The notes under the pieces are model-generated. The model was not told where the DNA came from. It was given only the letters and a program-made list of their open reading frames with translations, and searched no databases. Positions 32,171 through 39,961 of a stretch of 53,663 nucleotides of DNA are shown in pieces; within the stretch, counting starts at the first letter, position 1; each line of letters opens with the position of its first letter. Where the stretch lies: positions 1 to 53,663 of the forward strand of contig JAQWFH010000008.1 of the NCBI GenBank assembly GCA_028704515.1, given 5' to 3'. This stretch comes from Eubacteriales bacterium. GTDB lineage: Bacteria; Bacillota; Clostridia; Peptostreptococcales; Anaerovoracaceae. The position numbers and the translations under genes were made by a program.

Positions 32171-33034
32171 ATGAAAACCGTTACAATACAAGGTATTGAA
32201 ATTCCCCTCCGTGAGATGTCTTGCGTGTGTGATAGTAAGACATCCCCGCGAGGGGACTTTGTTAACATCAGTGTTAACCTGACAAACCAATGTCAGTACG
32301 AATGTGCCTTTTGTTGTAATCCAGTAAGAACTGGAACAGATTTCGATTTTAGGTTATTTGCGCGATTTATTATTGATGTATTAAATCAAACAAATATTGG
32401 CAAGGTGACCTTTACCGGGGGTGAGCCTAGTTTATTTCCCAAAGAGTTAGCATTTGCACTACAGTTTGTAAAGGCTGTATGTGACGCACAAACCGTTGTT
32501 TGTACAAACGGATTATTTTTACAACAGCATATGTTGGATTCTTTGGAATACGTTGATAATATTTCTTTATCAAGACATCATTACAAACAAAGCACTCATG
32601 CAAAAATGATGACGTCTATGGTGTCGACTGTTGTATCTGATGAAAAAATTAAAGGATATCCAGGTAAATCCAAAATCAATTTCTCGTGTAATTTGATTGA
32701 GGGCGGAATCGATAGTGAAGAAAAGATATACGAATATCTTGAATGGGCTAATTCATTAGGAATTCAAGAGGTAGCATTTGTCGGCCTAATGCCTGTTAAC
32801 GAATGGTGTAAGAGTCATTTTATTGATCCTAAAAACTTTATCTTCAATAAGAAGGTGTTACACTATACGCACTGGGATTTTCCGGTAAAAAATGTGTGTG
32901 AGTGCGACAATTACGCATACGTATGTAAAAACGGGAACGTTATTCGATTTTATATACGTCATTGTTTAAATCCCTGTTATGAAAGGGGGTCGTTTATTGT
33001 GTTTAAGGATAATAAAATCCAAACGAGGTACTAA
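32171..33034 (+). CDS. radical SAM enzyme
   Basis: A 287-residue radical SAM protein: CQYECAFC (CxxxCxxC) binds the 4Fe-4S cluster, and TFTGGEPSLF is the GGE motif for SAM. The C-terminal CECDNYAYVC and C...C pairs could hold a second cluster, as in SPASM or twitch domains. It lacks the viperin-specific signature. The substrate is unknown; the gene next door encodes a short peptide with a Gly/Cys-rich tail. Confidence 0.8.
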   Translation: MKTVTIQGIEIPLREMSCVCDSKTSPRGDFVNISVNLTNQCQYECAFCCNPVRTGTDFDFRLFARFIIDVLNQTNIGKVTFTGGEPSLFPKELAFALQFVKAVCDAQTVVCTNGLFLQQHMLDSLEYVDNISLSRHHYKQSTHAKMMTSMVSTVVSDEKIKGYPGKSKINFSCNLIEGGIDSEEKIYEYLEWANSLGIQEVAFVGLMPVNEWCKSHFIDPKNFIFNKKVLHYTHWDFPVKNVCECDNYAYVCKNGNVIRFYIRHCLNPCYERGSFIVFKDNKIQTRY

Positions 33035-33292
33035 ATGAAAGCAGAAGTAAAGAGTTTTCTTGATATTGTGTTAGAAACTATTCGCACGGAAGAGTCCAAT
33101 AATGTCCAGGAGCGAATCAAGACTAAATTTCAGACTAAACTGAAGACTATGATTGAAGGTGGTATTCTTTCCGAGAAGGATGCAAAAGAATACGCAACGA
33201 GCGCTGGTATGAAACTTCCTACAGCATCGGTTACACGCGAGTTCATTGACCCGTGTTCGAGAGGCGGAGGCGGAACACCTAATCGTTGTTAA
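33035..33292 (+). CDS. small protein with Gly/Cys-rich C-terminal tail
   Basis: An 85-residue protein: a charged helical first part (about 1-65), then DPCSRGGGGTPNRC at the very end. It abuts the radical SAM gene without a gap. The tail could be a modified core peptide, a metal site or simply a conserved phage tail motif. Confidence 0.6.
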   Translation: MKAEVKSFLDIVLETIRTEESNNVQERIKTKFQTKLKTMIEGGILSEKDAKEYATSAGMKLPTASVTREFIDPCSRGGGGTPNRC

Positions 33293-33324
33293 CAGAAATA
33301 AGTTAAAAATTAATAATTTTATAC

Positions 33325-33353
33325 GTGACAATAATAGTTGTTTTTGCTATAAT
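33325..33353 (+). promoter_or_regulatory. host sigma70-type promoter
   Basis: GTGACA at 33325-33330, a 17-base spacer and TATAAT at 33348-33353. The spacer (TAGTTGTTTTTGC) is shared with the promoter at 36111. Confidence 0.7.
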
Positions 33354-33375
33354 AGTTGCGTAAAAGGAGAATAAA

Positions 33376-33495
33376 ATGAATAAGATTAAAGAACAGTTGG
33401 AAGCTGCGGGGTTTGAACACGCGGTTGCTATTGCCACGCGCGCCGAGATTGAGGCAGGTGCTGCCTGTGGTATGCTAGCATTAATTTCTGATTAG
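33376..33495 (+). CDS. 39-residue protein
   Basis: AAAGGAGA and a strong promoter precede ATG 33376. The product is MNKIKEQLEAAGFEHAVAIA ... GMLALISD. It may be a full micro-protein or the remaining start of a gene cut off by the GIY-YIG insertion just downstream. Confidence 0.5.
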   Translation: MNKIKEQLEAAGFEHAVAIATRAEIEAGAACGMLALISD

Positions 33496-33504
33496 CACTA
33501 AGAA

Positions 33505-33556
33505 GTTTCCTCCTTGTTTGATAAATATTTACATGACAACCAAACAAGGAGGAAAC
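33505..33556 (+). promoter_or_regulatory. hairpin with internal late promoter controlling an endonuclease gene
   Basis: GTTTCCTCCTTGTTTG (33505-33520) and CAAACAAGGAGGAAAC (33541-33556) form a perfect 16-bp inverted repeat. The right arm contains the ribosome site AAGGAGG for ATG 33562. The loop begins with GATAAATATTT (33520-33530), a late promoter. Transcripts from upstream would hide the ribosome site; late transcripts lacking the left arm would expose it. Confidence 0.7.
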
Positions 33557-33561
33557 ACTTA

Positions 33562-34386
33562 ATGTATATCTATAAGACACGAAACAAGATAAATGGAAAG
33601 ATTTATATCGGAAAAAGTGAAAAACTGTACGAAAAAAGTATAATGTATTTGGGATCGGGTATAAAACTTTTACATGCAATAAAGAAGTATGGTAAAATAT
33701 CATTTGAAAAGGAATTATTGTGCACATGTAGTAGTATCTCCGAATTAAACGAAAAAGAAAAATACTATATAGCATTTTATAATTCAACTAATGATAATAT
33801 AGGTTATAATATAGCACCTGGCGGCGAAGGAGGAGATTTATATACTAATCATCCGGATTATATTAATCTAATAGAGAATAAAAAGGGTGCGAAAAATTCA
33901 TTTTTCGGAAAACATCATACAACGGAATCCAAACAAAAGATTTCACAGAAAAAATTGGGACGAAAGCGATCAGTTCTTTCAGTTGAAAAAATGAAAAGAA
34001 CTATGAAAAGACAATTTAAAGAGGGTTTGAGAAAAATAAATGTAACCGAACAAATGAAACGAGATGCATCAAAAAGATTACGGGAAAACAATCCATCTAA
34101 AAAGGAAGAAAATCGTCTTAAACATAGTTTAAGGATGCATAAAAATAATCCAACTAATTCAGAAAATGTTCGAAAAAAATTAAGAGAATCAAAATTAGGA
34201 GAGAAAAATCCTAATGCAAATATTTGGATTTTAAAACATACAGATGGTACCGTACATATTATAAAGGGAAGTATAATAACTTTTTGTTTAGAACATAATA
34301 TATCGCCTGAAATAATGTGGAACATCGCGCGCGGTAAACGAAAACAAACATGGGAAAAGGGGTGGACATGTGAAAGAGATAAATAA
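33562..34386 (+). CDS. GIY-YIG homing endonuclease
   Basis: A 274-residue GIY-YIG protein with MYIYKTRN ... IYIGKS, KYGKISFEKEL and NIGYNIAPGG, then NUMOD3-type motifs (FFGKHHTTESKQKI, KLGEKNPNA) and a C-terminal domain. It is very AT-rich. Its sequence and leader differ from the three minus-strand copies, so it arrived separately. The end overlaps the RlmN-like gene by 17 bases. Confidence 0.9.
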   Translation: MYIYKTRNKINGKIYIGKSEKLYEKSIMYLGSGIKLLHAIKKYGKISFEKELLCTCSSISELNEKEKYYIAFYNSTNDNIGYNIAPGGEGGDLYTNHPDYINLIENKKGAKNSFFGKHHTTESKQKISQKKLGRKRSVLSVEKMKRTMKRQFKEGLRKINVTEQMKRDASKRLRENNPSKKEENRLKHSLRMHKNNPTNSENVRKKLRESKLGEKNPNANIWILKHTDGTVHIIKGSIITFCLEHNISPEIMWNIARGKRKQTWEKGWTCERDK

Positions 34387-35155
34387 AAGATTATTTACAA
34401 ACGGTGCAGTATATGTTTTATATACAGAGGATAACTATCCTATCGAGGTAACTGATACGTTCCTTCCGTACTACACCAAGGATGCAATAGAAAAAAAGCA
34501 GAATATGCTTACATCTTATGATATAGGTAATCGTGGTGAAAGATATCTTATAGGTATATCGTGTATGTCTGGGTGTCCTGTAAAATGCAAGTTTTGTGCC
34601 ACTGGTAAACTTAAGAAATGGCGTAATTTAACAGCAGAAGAAATAGTAGAACAGGTTAAATTCATCACACAGAAAAATGTCGAATTTCCTTTTACTGAAG
34701 CTAAGGAACATAAAATCAATTACACGCGCATGGGTGAACCCTTTCTGAATATCGACAATGTTCGTCGTGCTGTTGAAAAGGTAGAATTTGTATATCCTGG
34801 CACTCATCATTACATTTCTACAGTGGGTATTAAGGGAAGTGACTTCAGTTGGATTAAGGAAAATATCACCTTACAGGTCTCTTTGCATTCGTTAGATGAA
34901 GAGAGACGCAATGAACTTATTCCTTATCCGAATAAGATGACGATCGAAGAGCTTGGTCAGATTCGTACTCAAAGTAATTTGAAGACAACGGTCAACCTCA
35001 CTCTCGTTGACGAAGCTGATTTCGATATCGAAAAACTGAAGAAATACTTTGATCCGAAATACTTCTTCATCAAGTTGAGTCCTATCAACGTAAATGATAT
35101 TTCCGAGAAGAATGGCCTCGGGAAAGGTATTATCGAGGGAGTTAATCTGGTATGA
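34370..35155 (+). CDS. RlmN-like radical SAM protein
   Basis: A 261-residue protein with SCMSGCPVKCKFCATGK (CxxxCxxC), RNLTAEEIVEQV and MGEPFLNIDNVRRAV, all features of the RlmN/Cfr group that methylates adenine in 23S rRNA and tRNA. It is about 100 residues shorter than RlmN: the N-terminal helical domain is absent and no C-terminal catalytic cysteine is clear. The start is GTG 34370, inside the endonuclease gene. Confidence 0.7.
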   Translation: MKEINKRLFTNGAVYVLYTEDNYPIEVTDTFLPYYTKDAIEKKQNMLTSYDIGNRGERYLIGISCMSGCPVKCKFCATGKLKKWRNLTAEEIVEQVKFITQKNVEFPFTEAKEHKINYTRMGEPFLNIDNVRRAVEKVEFVYPGTHHYISTVGIKGSDFSWIKENITLQVSLHSLDEERRNELIPYPNKMTIEELGQIRTQSNLKTTVNLTLVDEADFDIEKLKKYFDPKYFFIKLSPINVNDISEKNGLGKGIIEGVNLV

Positions 35156-35412
35156 CAGAAGGAATGTTAGATTGGAAATTCCTAACGGAAAAAACTTCTG
35201 ATAGGAGAATTTATCCTATTTATATCTGGTTGCTCAAAAAGATTTGCAAACAGATTGTAAAGCAGAGTAATGCGCATCGATCAAATATTGTGCAGTATTT
35301 TCGTATAATGTCTGAAGCAACTGAAAAAGAGTTCACCGAAGATAACAAACCGACTCACGATGCTTTTCTTCGTGAGTGCTTGGAGGAGGCTCTTCAAGAT
35401 GAGACTATCTGA
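35152..35412 (+). CDS. hypothetical protein, 86 aa
   Basis: An 86-residue helical protein with a hydrophobic/basic stretch (IYPIYIWLLKKICKQIVK). It overlaps the RlmN-like stop by 4 bp. Its last codons contain the GGAGGAGG ribosome site of the next gene. Function not recognised. Confidence 0.6.
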   Translation: MTEGMLDWKFLTEKTSDRRIYPIYIWLLKKICKQIVKQSNAHRSNIVQYFRIMSEATEKEFTEDNKPTHDAFLRECLEEALQDETI

Positions 35413-35563
35413 ATTGATCACTCAAGCACAAACCTTGAAGGATAAGCACGGTGATCTAGAGATTTTGGATACCGATTATTATTCAATTTGTGGTCTTCGT
35501 TTGCGCACATTTGAACGCCTGAATTCACCGGCCGCGCAGCGGTCCGGTGGAATGAAAAGTTAG
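35399..35563 (+). CDS. small phage protein truncated at cassette junction
   Basis: The start MRLSELITQAQTLKDKHGDL is a common small phage protein. After FERLN the reading frame enters GC-rich palindromic DNA and ends as SPAAQRSGGMKS. The last 12 codons therefore belong to an attC-like junction, and the native C-terminus is missing. Confidence 0.6.
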   Translation: MRLSELITQAQTLKDKHGDLEILDTDYYSICGLRLRTFERLNSPAAQRSGGMKS

Positions 35564-35565
35564 CC
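35509..35565 (+). other. attC-like recombination site (left end of cassette)
   Basis: An imperfect palindrome: ATTCACCGG and CCGGTGGAAT with one extra G on one side, an inner CCGC/GCGG around GCA, and a terminal GTTAGCC core-site-like sequence (35559-35565). The extra unpaired base is typical of folded attC sites. The left arm's outer part merges with phage coding sequence. Confidence 0.5.
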
Positions 35566-35586
35566 TTCTAGGACAAGGAGAAGAAC

Positions 35587-35949
35587 ATGGACTTGAACGA
35601 ATACCTGATGAGCCAGCGGGACGCCAACGACCCGAAGGTGCAAGACGATTACTCATTTCCGTTGGCAAAGCGCATCGAATGCGCGGACGGGTTTTCGCTT
35701 TCGGTGCAGGCATCGCACGGAGCGTACTGCTCGCCAAGAACGAACCTAGGGCCGTGGTATCAAGTGGAAGTCGGCTACCCGTCTGACGTTCCGACGGAGA
35801 TCATGCACTACTGCGAAGACCCGGAGACGCCGACCGCAACGGTCTATGGCTACGTGCCGATTGAGTTGGTGGAAACGCTGATCGAGGCGCACGGCGGAAT
35901 GAAGGATAACACCGGAATTAAGCCGAGTGGCGAAGCCACTTCGGCTTGA
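35587..35949 (+). CDS. integron-type cassette gene, unknown function
   Basis: A 120-residue soluble protein (MDLNEYLMSQRDANDPKVQD ... HYCEDPETPTATVYGYVPIE). AAGGAGAAG precedes the ATG and the stop lies inside the following attC-like site, the usual layout of a cassette. Its GC content is near 58%, against about 36% for the flanking phage DNA. Function not recognised. Confidence 0.65.
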   Translation: MDLNEYLMSQRDANDPKVQDDYSFPLAKRIECADGFSLSVQASHGAYCSPRTNLGPWYQVEVGYPSDVPTEIMHYCEDPETPTATVYGYVPIELVETLIEAHGGMKDNTGIKPSGEATSA

Positions 35950-35963
35950 ATGACTGGTTAGAC
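35904..35963 (+). other. attC-like recombination site
   Basis: Starts GGATAAC, has the long imperfect palindrome AAGCCGAGTGGC-GAA-GCCACTTCGGCTT, and ends GAATGACTGGTTAGAC with the core GTTAGAC (35957-35963). Length (60 bp) and arm order R''-L''-L'-R' match integron attC sites. Confidence 0.65.
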
Positions 35964-35986
35964 CGCACCCACAACGGAGCTAAATA

Positions 35987-36058
35987 GTGAACGATTTTGG
36001 AATGTACCCAAGCAACACAGACGCAGCGAGGCGCTGGGCCGCAGAAGTGAGTGGGTGA
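35987..36058 (+). CDS. truncated second cassette ORF
   Basis: GTG 35987 opens a 23-residue frame (NDFGMYPSNTDAARRWAAEV...) 25 bases after the attC core, exactly where a cassette gene would begin. GC-rich DNA ends at about 36065 and no attC follows, so this cassette is cut short. Confidence 0.35.
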   Translation: MNDFGMYPSNTDAARRWAAEVSG

Positions 36059-36110
36059 TAGTGTCGCGCAAATTATATCCGATCGTTAATAAACACACAA
36101 TTTTTTTCAC

Positions 36111-36139
36111 GTGACTGTAATAGTTGTTTTTGCTATAAT
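36111..36139 (+). promoter_or_regulatory. host sigma70-type promoter
   Basis: GTGACT at 36111-36116, a 17-base spacer and TATAAT at 36134-36139. The gap 36140-36209 holds no recognisable gene. Confidence 0.65.
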
Positions 36140-36209
36140 GGTGTGATCCTGAAGGAATACGAGTTCTATCAGATTCGTGTGAATACCGTAAATTGGTAAG
36201 AAATTAAAA

Positions 36210-36230
36210 GGAGTGGACAACCTCCACTCC
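36210..36230 (+). other. hairpin before a start codon
   Basis: GGAGTGGA pairs with TCCACTCC across CAACC, 13 bases before ATG 36244; the free ribosome site TAGGAG follows it. No T run. It resembles the hairpins at 27738 and 50115. Confidence 0.55.
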
Positions 36231-36243
36231 ATAGGAGATTATT

Positions 36244-36447
36244 ATGGACGACTTAATCAAAGCACTTCAAATTATGAGGAAGCATTGTAACCTGAACTAT
36301 CCTACTCATTGTGAGTATGAATGTTTATGGGTTTGTTGTGATCCTTCTCTGGTATCCGCTGAAGATAAGGCAGAGTTGAATGAATTAGGTTTCTTCGCAG
36401 ATGGAGTTGATAATTGTTTTAAGAGTTTTAAGTTCGGTTCGAACTAG
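36244..36447 (+). CDS. conserved small phage protein, 67 aa
   Basis: A 67-residue protein reading MDDLIKALQIMRKHCNLNYP, THCEYECLWVCCDPS, VSAEDKAELNELGFFADG and a final FKFGSN. This pattern recurs in many phages and plasmids as an uncharacterised protein. It has its own promoter and TAGGAG. Confidence 0.65.
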   Translation: MDDLIKALQIMRKHCNLNYPTHCEYECLWVCCDPSLVSAEDKAELNELGFFADGVDNCFKSFKFGSN

Positions 36448-36473
36448 GCAATTATGAATGTTATAACAGCATT

Positions 36474-36950
36474 ATGATCAGAAAAGTGGATATAGTAGAT
36501 GCTGCGAAGAGACTAGCAACTATCGCACATCAAAATCAATTTAGAGGGGACGGAAAAACTCCGTATATTACACATCCGGAAGCCGTCGCCAATGCCATGG
36601 TTACTCCTGAAGAAAAGGCTATTGCATGGCTTCATGACGTATTAGAAGATACAGAATATACTGTATCGCATATTCTATTTTTCGGCATCCCGGAAGACAT
36701 CATTAGAGATATCGAAGCCCTTACAAAAACAAAGAGAATCACTTATGAGGAATATTTGGCTAATCTTCTTAATCATCCTCGCGCACAGAGAGTAAAGATA
36801 GCCGATATGCTTCATAACTATAATGATACTCCGACTACGTATCAACGTATAAAATATTCGAATGGAATCAGTTTTCTGCGAGGTGAAATTTCCTCTGAAC
36901 AACTCAAAGCAAACATGAAACTGAAAATCGAAGTAAAAATTTCTCTATGA
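36474..36950 (+). CDS. HD-domain hydrolase (SpoT/MESH1-like)
   Basis: A 158-residue HD-domain protein: AHQNQFRGDGKTPYITHP, WLHDVLEDT (HD), an LTKTKR ... YEEYLANLL helix and VKIADMLHN (final metal ligand D). The order matches the ppGpp hydrolase domain of SpoT and the stand-alone MESH1 proteins. It may degrade (p)ppGpp or a related nucleotide. It overlaps rIIA by 4 bp. Confidence 0.75.
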   Translation: MIRKVDIVDAAKRLATIAHQNQFRGDGKTPYITHPEAVANAMVTPEEKAIAWLHDVLEDTEYTVSHILFFGIPEDIIRDIEALTKTKRITYEEYLANLLNHPRAQRVKIADMLHNYNDTPTTYQRIKYSNGISFLRGEISSEQLKANMKLKIEVKISL

Positions 36951-38977
36951 TTACAAATAACGCAAACGGTGAAATTGTTCGTTCGGGTGTTACGAGCGAG
37001 CAGGCATTTAGAATTAAGGCTTCTGCAAAGGCCTTTAAAATTCTGTCTTCTGCTTTGTATTCTAATAAAATCAGAGCGATTATTCGTGAATTGTCTGCTA
37101 ATGCATACGATGCACACAAAGAAGCAAATAATATTGCAACTCCTTTCAAAATCACTCTTCCGAATGCATTGAATCCCAACTTCAGTATTCGCGATTACGG
37201 TACCGGTATCTCTCCTGAGAATATTTTAACCGTATACACAACATACTTCGAATCTCCAAAAACCAATTCTAATGATTATATTGGTTGTATGGGTCTCGGA
37301 AGTAAGACTCCTCTTTGTTATACAGACACTTTCCTTGTAACCAGCTATTACAATGGAAAGAAGTACATCTATAGTGTATTCCTAAATGAAACTGGTTGTC
37401 CTACTATTACTCTCTTTAATGAAGAGGATACTACGGAACATAACGGACTAGAAGTTTCGTTTAGCGTTGAGTCTTGCGATTTTAGTACCTTTGCTTCAGA
37501 AGCAAGGGATACACTGAGATACTACAATCCCCTGCCTATTATTGCAGGTAGAACTGATGTTACTCTTTCTACAATTGAATATATTAAAAAGGGTAACGGT
37601 TGGGGAATCCGTAAAAAGAATACATCTCCGGGTATGTATGCAGTAATGGGTAATATTGCATATCCGATTACCAATCGCGAGGTTTCTCATAATACCAGTG
37701 CAGATATTGATCTCTTTTTTAATATCGGCGAACTGGAAGTAACCGCATCACGTGAAGAAATTTCTTACGAACCGGAGACTTTACGTGTTCTGCGGGAGAA
37801 AGCCAAAGCCATGTGGAATGATCTGCAGCAAGACGCTAATGATCAACTTCAACAGGCAGACAGCTATTGGAAGGCAACGCAAATATACTCGGATATGGTT
37901 ACTTTTTATCAAGGTACCAATATTCTTCAATCGCTTTCCCCTCGTTGGAAAACCAAATATATGGATTCTACAAACATAGAATTCTATCCAACGCATGACA
38001 TACACGAAAAATTTAAATCATTGAATTTCCGTGTGCCTATTTATTCCGCAGGCCCGTCAGAGAGAAAACTGCGAAACACTTCGTATCTTACACTTACCAC
38101 AAAGTATACCTTTGTCAAGTGTGATGTATTTTACGCAGTCATCAAGCGTGTCGTATCTGCTGAAAAAACAATGAATACCTCTATTATTGTTTTTGATGAT
38201 CCTAATAATCTTTGGGAGGAATACAAAAAGGCAGTAGGTCTCCCTGATGATATTCCCGTTCGAAATCTCAGCGAGTTCGAATATGAAAAGGAAAAATCAG
38301 AAGCAAATCCGGTCTATTATAAAAAGGTTCTAGTTTGGAATAGAACTCAACATGTATGGGACGCACCGGATAAATTTGATTTCAATGCAGGCGGTGTGTA
38401 TGCATTCATTGAAAGATTTAAGATCAATGATACTCCGGCACATAATTACATTTCAAAACATCTTGAACTTCTAACAGATTCTGGCATTGATACTACATCT
38501 CTTGTGATTTATGGTGTCAAAGAAAAACAACTTGAAAAGTTCCAGAATGCGCCCAATTGGATTACGTTTGATCAGTATTGCAAACAGCAATTTGAGGCAA
38601 AATACAAATTAGATACATGTGTTTCTGTTTCCCTTGCAACATGGATGGGTATTCAGAAAATGGGATTGCTTCATACGCTATCTTCTATGAAGCCTGAGTT
38701 ACAGGATTATATTGTCTTTGATAATATCCCTTCCGTAGCGGAATATAGCGAAAAGCAATGGGGAGATTATAATAGAAAAGAAGCTGTGCGTTCATTCTGT
38801 TCTCGTATGTATGCCACAGAAGCAAAGAAGGCAATGGATGATATTGAAGTATGTGAGAAACATATCAATAAACATTGTCCTCTTTGGCGTTCATTAAATA
38901 CTGGTTATGCAGTATTATCTCCTACAGTTGAAGCACATGTTAAGGATTATTTGAAAGCCTTTTTGCCGAAGAAGTAG
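36947..38977 (+). CDS. rIIA: rIIA-like protein with GHKL ATPase domain
   Basis: A 676-residue protein. The N-terminal GHKL ATPase has IRELSANAYDAH (N box), IRDYGTGIS (G1) and GCMGLGSKTP (G2), as in T4 rIIA. rIIA and rIIB act together at the membrane; in T4 they are needed for growth in lambda lysogens and influence lysis timing. The next gene is the rIIB-like partner, so the T4 gene order is kept. Confidence 0.85.
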   Translation: MITNNANGEIVRSGVTSEQAFRIKASAKAFKILSSALYSNKIRAIIRELSANAYDAHKEANNIATPFKITLPNALNPNFSIRDYGTGISPENILTVYTTYFESPKTNSNDYIGCMGLGSKTPLCYTDTFLVTSYYNGKKYIYSVFLNETGCPTITLFNEEDTTEHNGLEVSFSVESCDFSTFASEARDTLRYYNPLPIIAGRTDVTLSTIEYIKKGNGWGIRKKNTSPGMYAVMGNIAYPITNREVSHNTSADIDLFFNIGELEVTASREEISYEPETLRVLREKAKAMWNDLQQDANDQLQQADSYWKATQIYSDMVTFYQGTNILQSLSPRWKTKYMDSTNIEFYPTHDIHEKFKSLNFRVPIYSAGPSERKLRNTSYLTLTTKYTFVKCDVFYAVIKRVVSAEKTMNTSIIVFDDPNNLWEEYKKAVGLPDDIPVRNLSEFEYEKEKSEANPVYYKKVLVWNRTQHVWDAPDKFDFNAGGVYAFIERFKINDTPAHNYISKHLELLTDSGIDTTSLVIYGVKEKQLEKFQNAPNWITFDQYCKQQFEAKYKLDTCVSVSLATWMGIQKMGLLHTLSSMKPELQDYIVFDNIPSVAEYSEKQWGDYNRKEAVRSFCSRMYATEAKKAMDDIEVCEKHINKHCPLWRSLNTGYAVLSPTVEAHVKDYLKAFLPKK

Positions 38978-38978
38978 G

Positions 38979-39007
38979 TTGCTTTTTTTGCAAAAATAAA
39001 GTATAAT
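38979..39007 (+). promoter_or_regulatory. host sigma70-type promoter for rIIB-like gene
   Basis: TTGCTT at 38979-38984, a 17-base spacer and TATAAT at 39002-39007. The ATG of the rIIB-like gene is at 39014, so the predicted transcript starts at or next to the start codon. Confidence 0.7.
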
Positions 39008-39013
39008 AAAAAT

Positions 39014-39913
39014 ATGAAAAAACCCATATTTAACTATATCATCAGTGCTAAGGGTAACATTACTCTTAACATCGACGGAAAGTCAAGAATTATCTCGAAG
39101 AATCATGTCAATTATGATGACATTCGAGAGGCTCTAAGTGCAGCAGATATTGATGCTGTGCTAGATTTGATTGACGTCGAACATGGATTGAAGATTGCCT
39201 TCAATAACCGTGATATCACGATCGAAAATGGTGAAATCTATTTTCGCGGTAAAGTTGTTAAGAACGTCCTCGTTGATAAGATTATCAAGTTTTATCGCGA
39301 TGGTCTTCCCTTCGAGCCTCTCGTTCGTTTCTTTGAAAATCTGATGCTCAATCCGACTGAATACGCGGTGAACGAGCTCTATGGTTTTCTTGAAGCAAAG
39401 GGATTTGCTCTCACGGACGATGGATGCTTCTTGGCATACAAGCGTATTAACCGCGACTGGAAGGATTTTTACACGGGCAAGATGGATAACTCTATCGGAA
39501 CTGTTGTGAAGATGGAGCGTAAAGAGGTTGACGCTGATCGCAATCGTACCTGTTCTAATGGACTTCACGTCTGTAGTGAAGACTACCTGCCCTATTATCA
39601 CAATGGACAGGGGCGGACGGTTATCGTGAAGGTCAATCCGAAGGACGTCGTTTCCATTCCTGCTGATTATAACAACACCAAGATGAGATGCTGTGAGTAT
39701 GTAGTTCTTCAGGAGGTTGCTTCTACGAGCGATCTTTGCTCTGAGGATGCGCCTATGGCAATCGGTGATGTCAAGAATAATGATCTCTATGAGGTCAAGG
39801 ATGGCACACTCAAAGCTGTTCGTAAGATGCCTCGCCGTGGTCCGGATGGTCGCTTCATCAAGAAGCAGAAGCCGGTTCGTGGTCCCGACGGTCGCTTCAT
39901 CAAGCGCACGTAA
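39014..39913 (+). CDS. rIIB: rIIB-like protein
   Basis: A 299-residue protein of the RIIB family. Characteristic parts are FFENLMLNPTEYAVNELYGF, DDGCFLAYKRINRDWKDFYT, RNRTCSNGLHVCS and VNPKDVVSIPADYNNTKMR. The tail carries two copies of RGPDGRFIK, a basic, possibly nucleic-acid-binding repeat. There is no ribosome site and the promoter overlaps the normal leader space, so the message may be leaderless. A terminator follows. Confidence 0.85.
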   Translation: MKKPIFNYIISAKGNITLNIDGKSRIISKNHVNYDDIREALSAADIDAVLDLIDVEHGLKIAFNNRDITIENGEIYFRGKVVKNVLVDKIIKFYRDGLPFEPLVRFFENLMLNPTEYAVNELYGFLEAKGFALTDDGCFLAYKRINRDWKDFYTGKMDNSIGTVVKMERKEVDADRNRTCSNGLHVCSEDYLPYYHNGQGRTVIVKVNPKDVVSIPADYNNTKMRCCEYVVLQEVASTSDLCSEDAPMAIGDVKNNDLYEVKDGTLKAVRKMPRRGPDGRFIKKQKPVRGPDGRFIKRT

Positions 39914-39926
39914 ACTGTAAAAAAGA

Positions 39927-39961
39927 AAGAGTCAAGAAAAAACGCTTGACTCTTCTCATTT
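39927..39961. terminator. terminator between rIIB-like gene and convergent endonuclease
   Basis: GAGTCAAG pairs with CTTGACTC across about nine bases, with A-rich DNA on one side and TCTTCTCATTTTT on the other, so it can act in both directions. Confidence 0.65.

Noticed and set aside
32171..33034. Viperin-like antiviral radical SAM enzyme
   Set aside because: The cluster region and the C-terminus do not show the viperin-specific motifs; only general radical SAM features are present.
36430..36447. tRNA T-loop-like GGTTCGAAC
   Set aside because: It is the end of a coding sequence and no acceptor stem or anticodon arm can be formed around it; no tRNA was found in the window.
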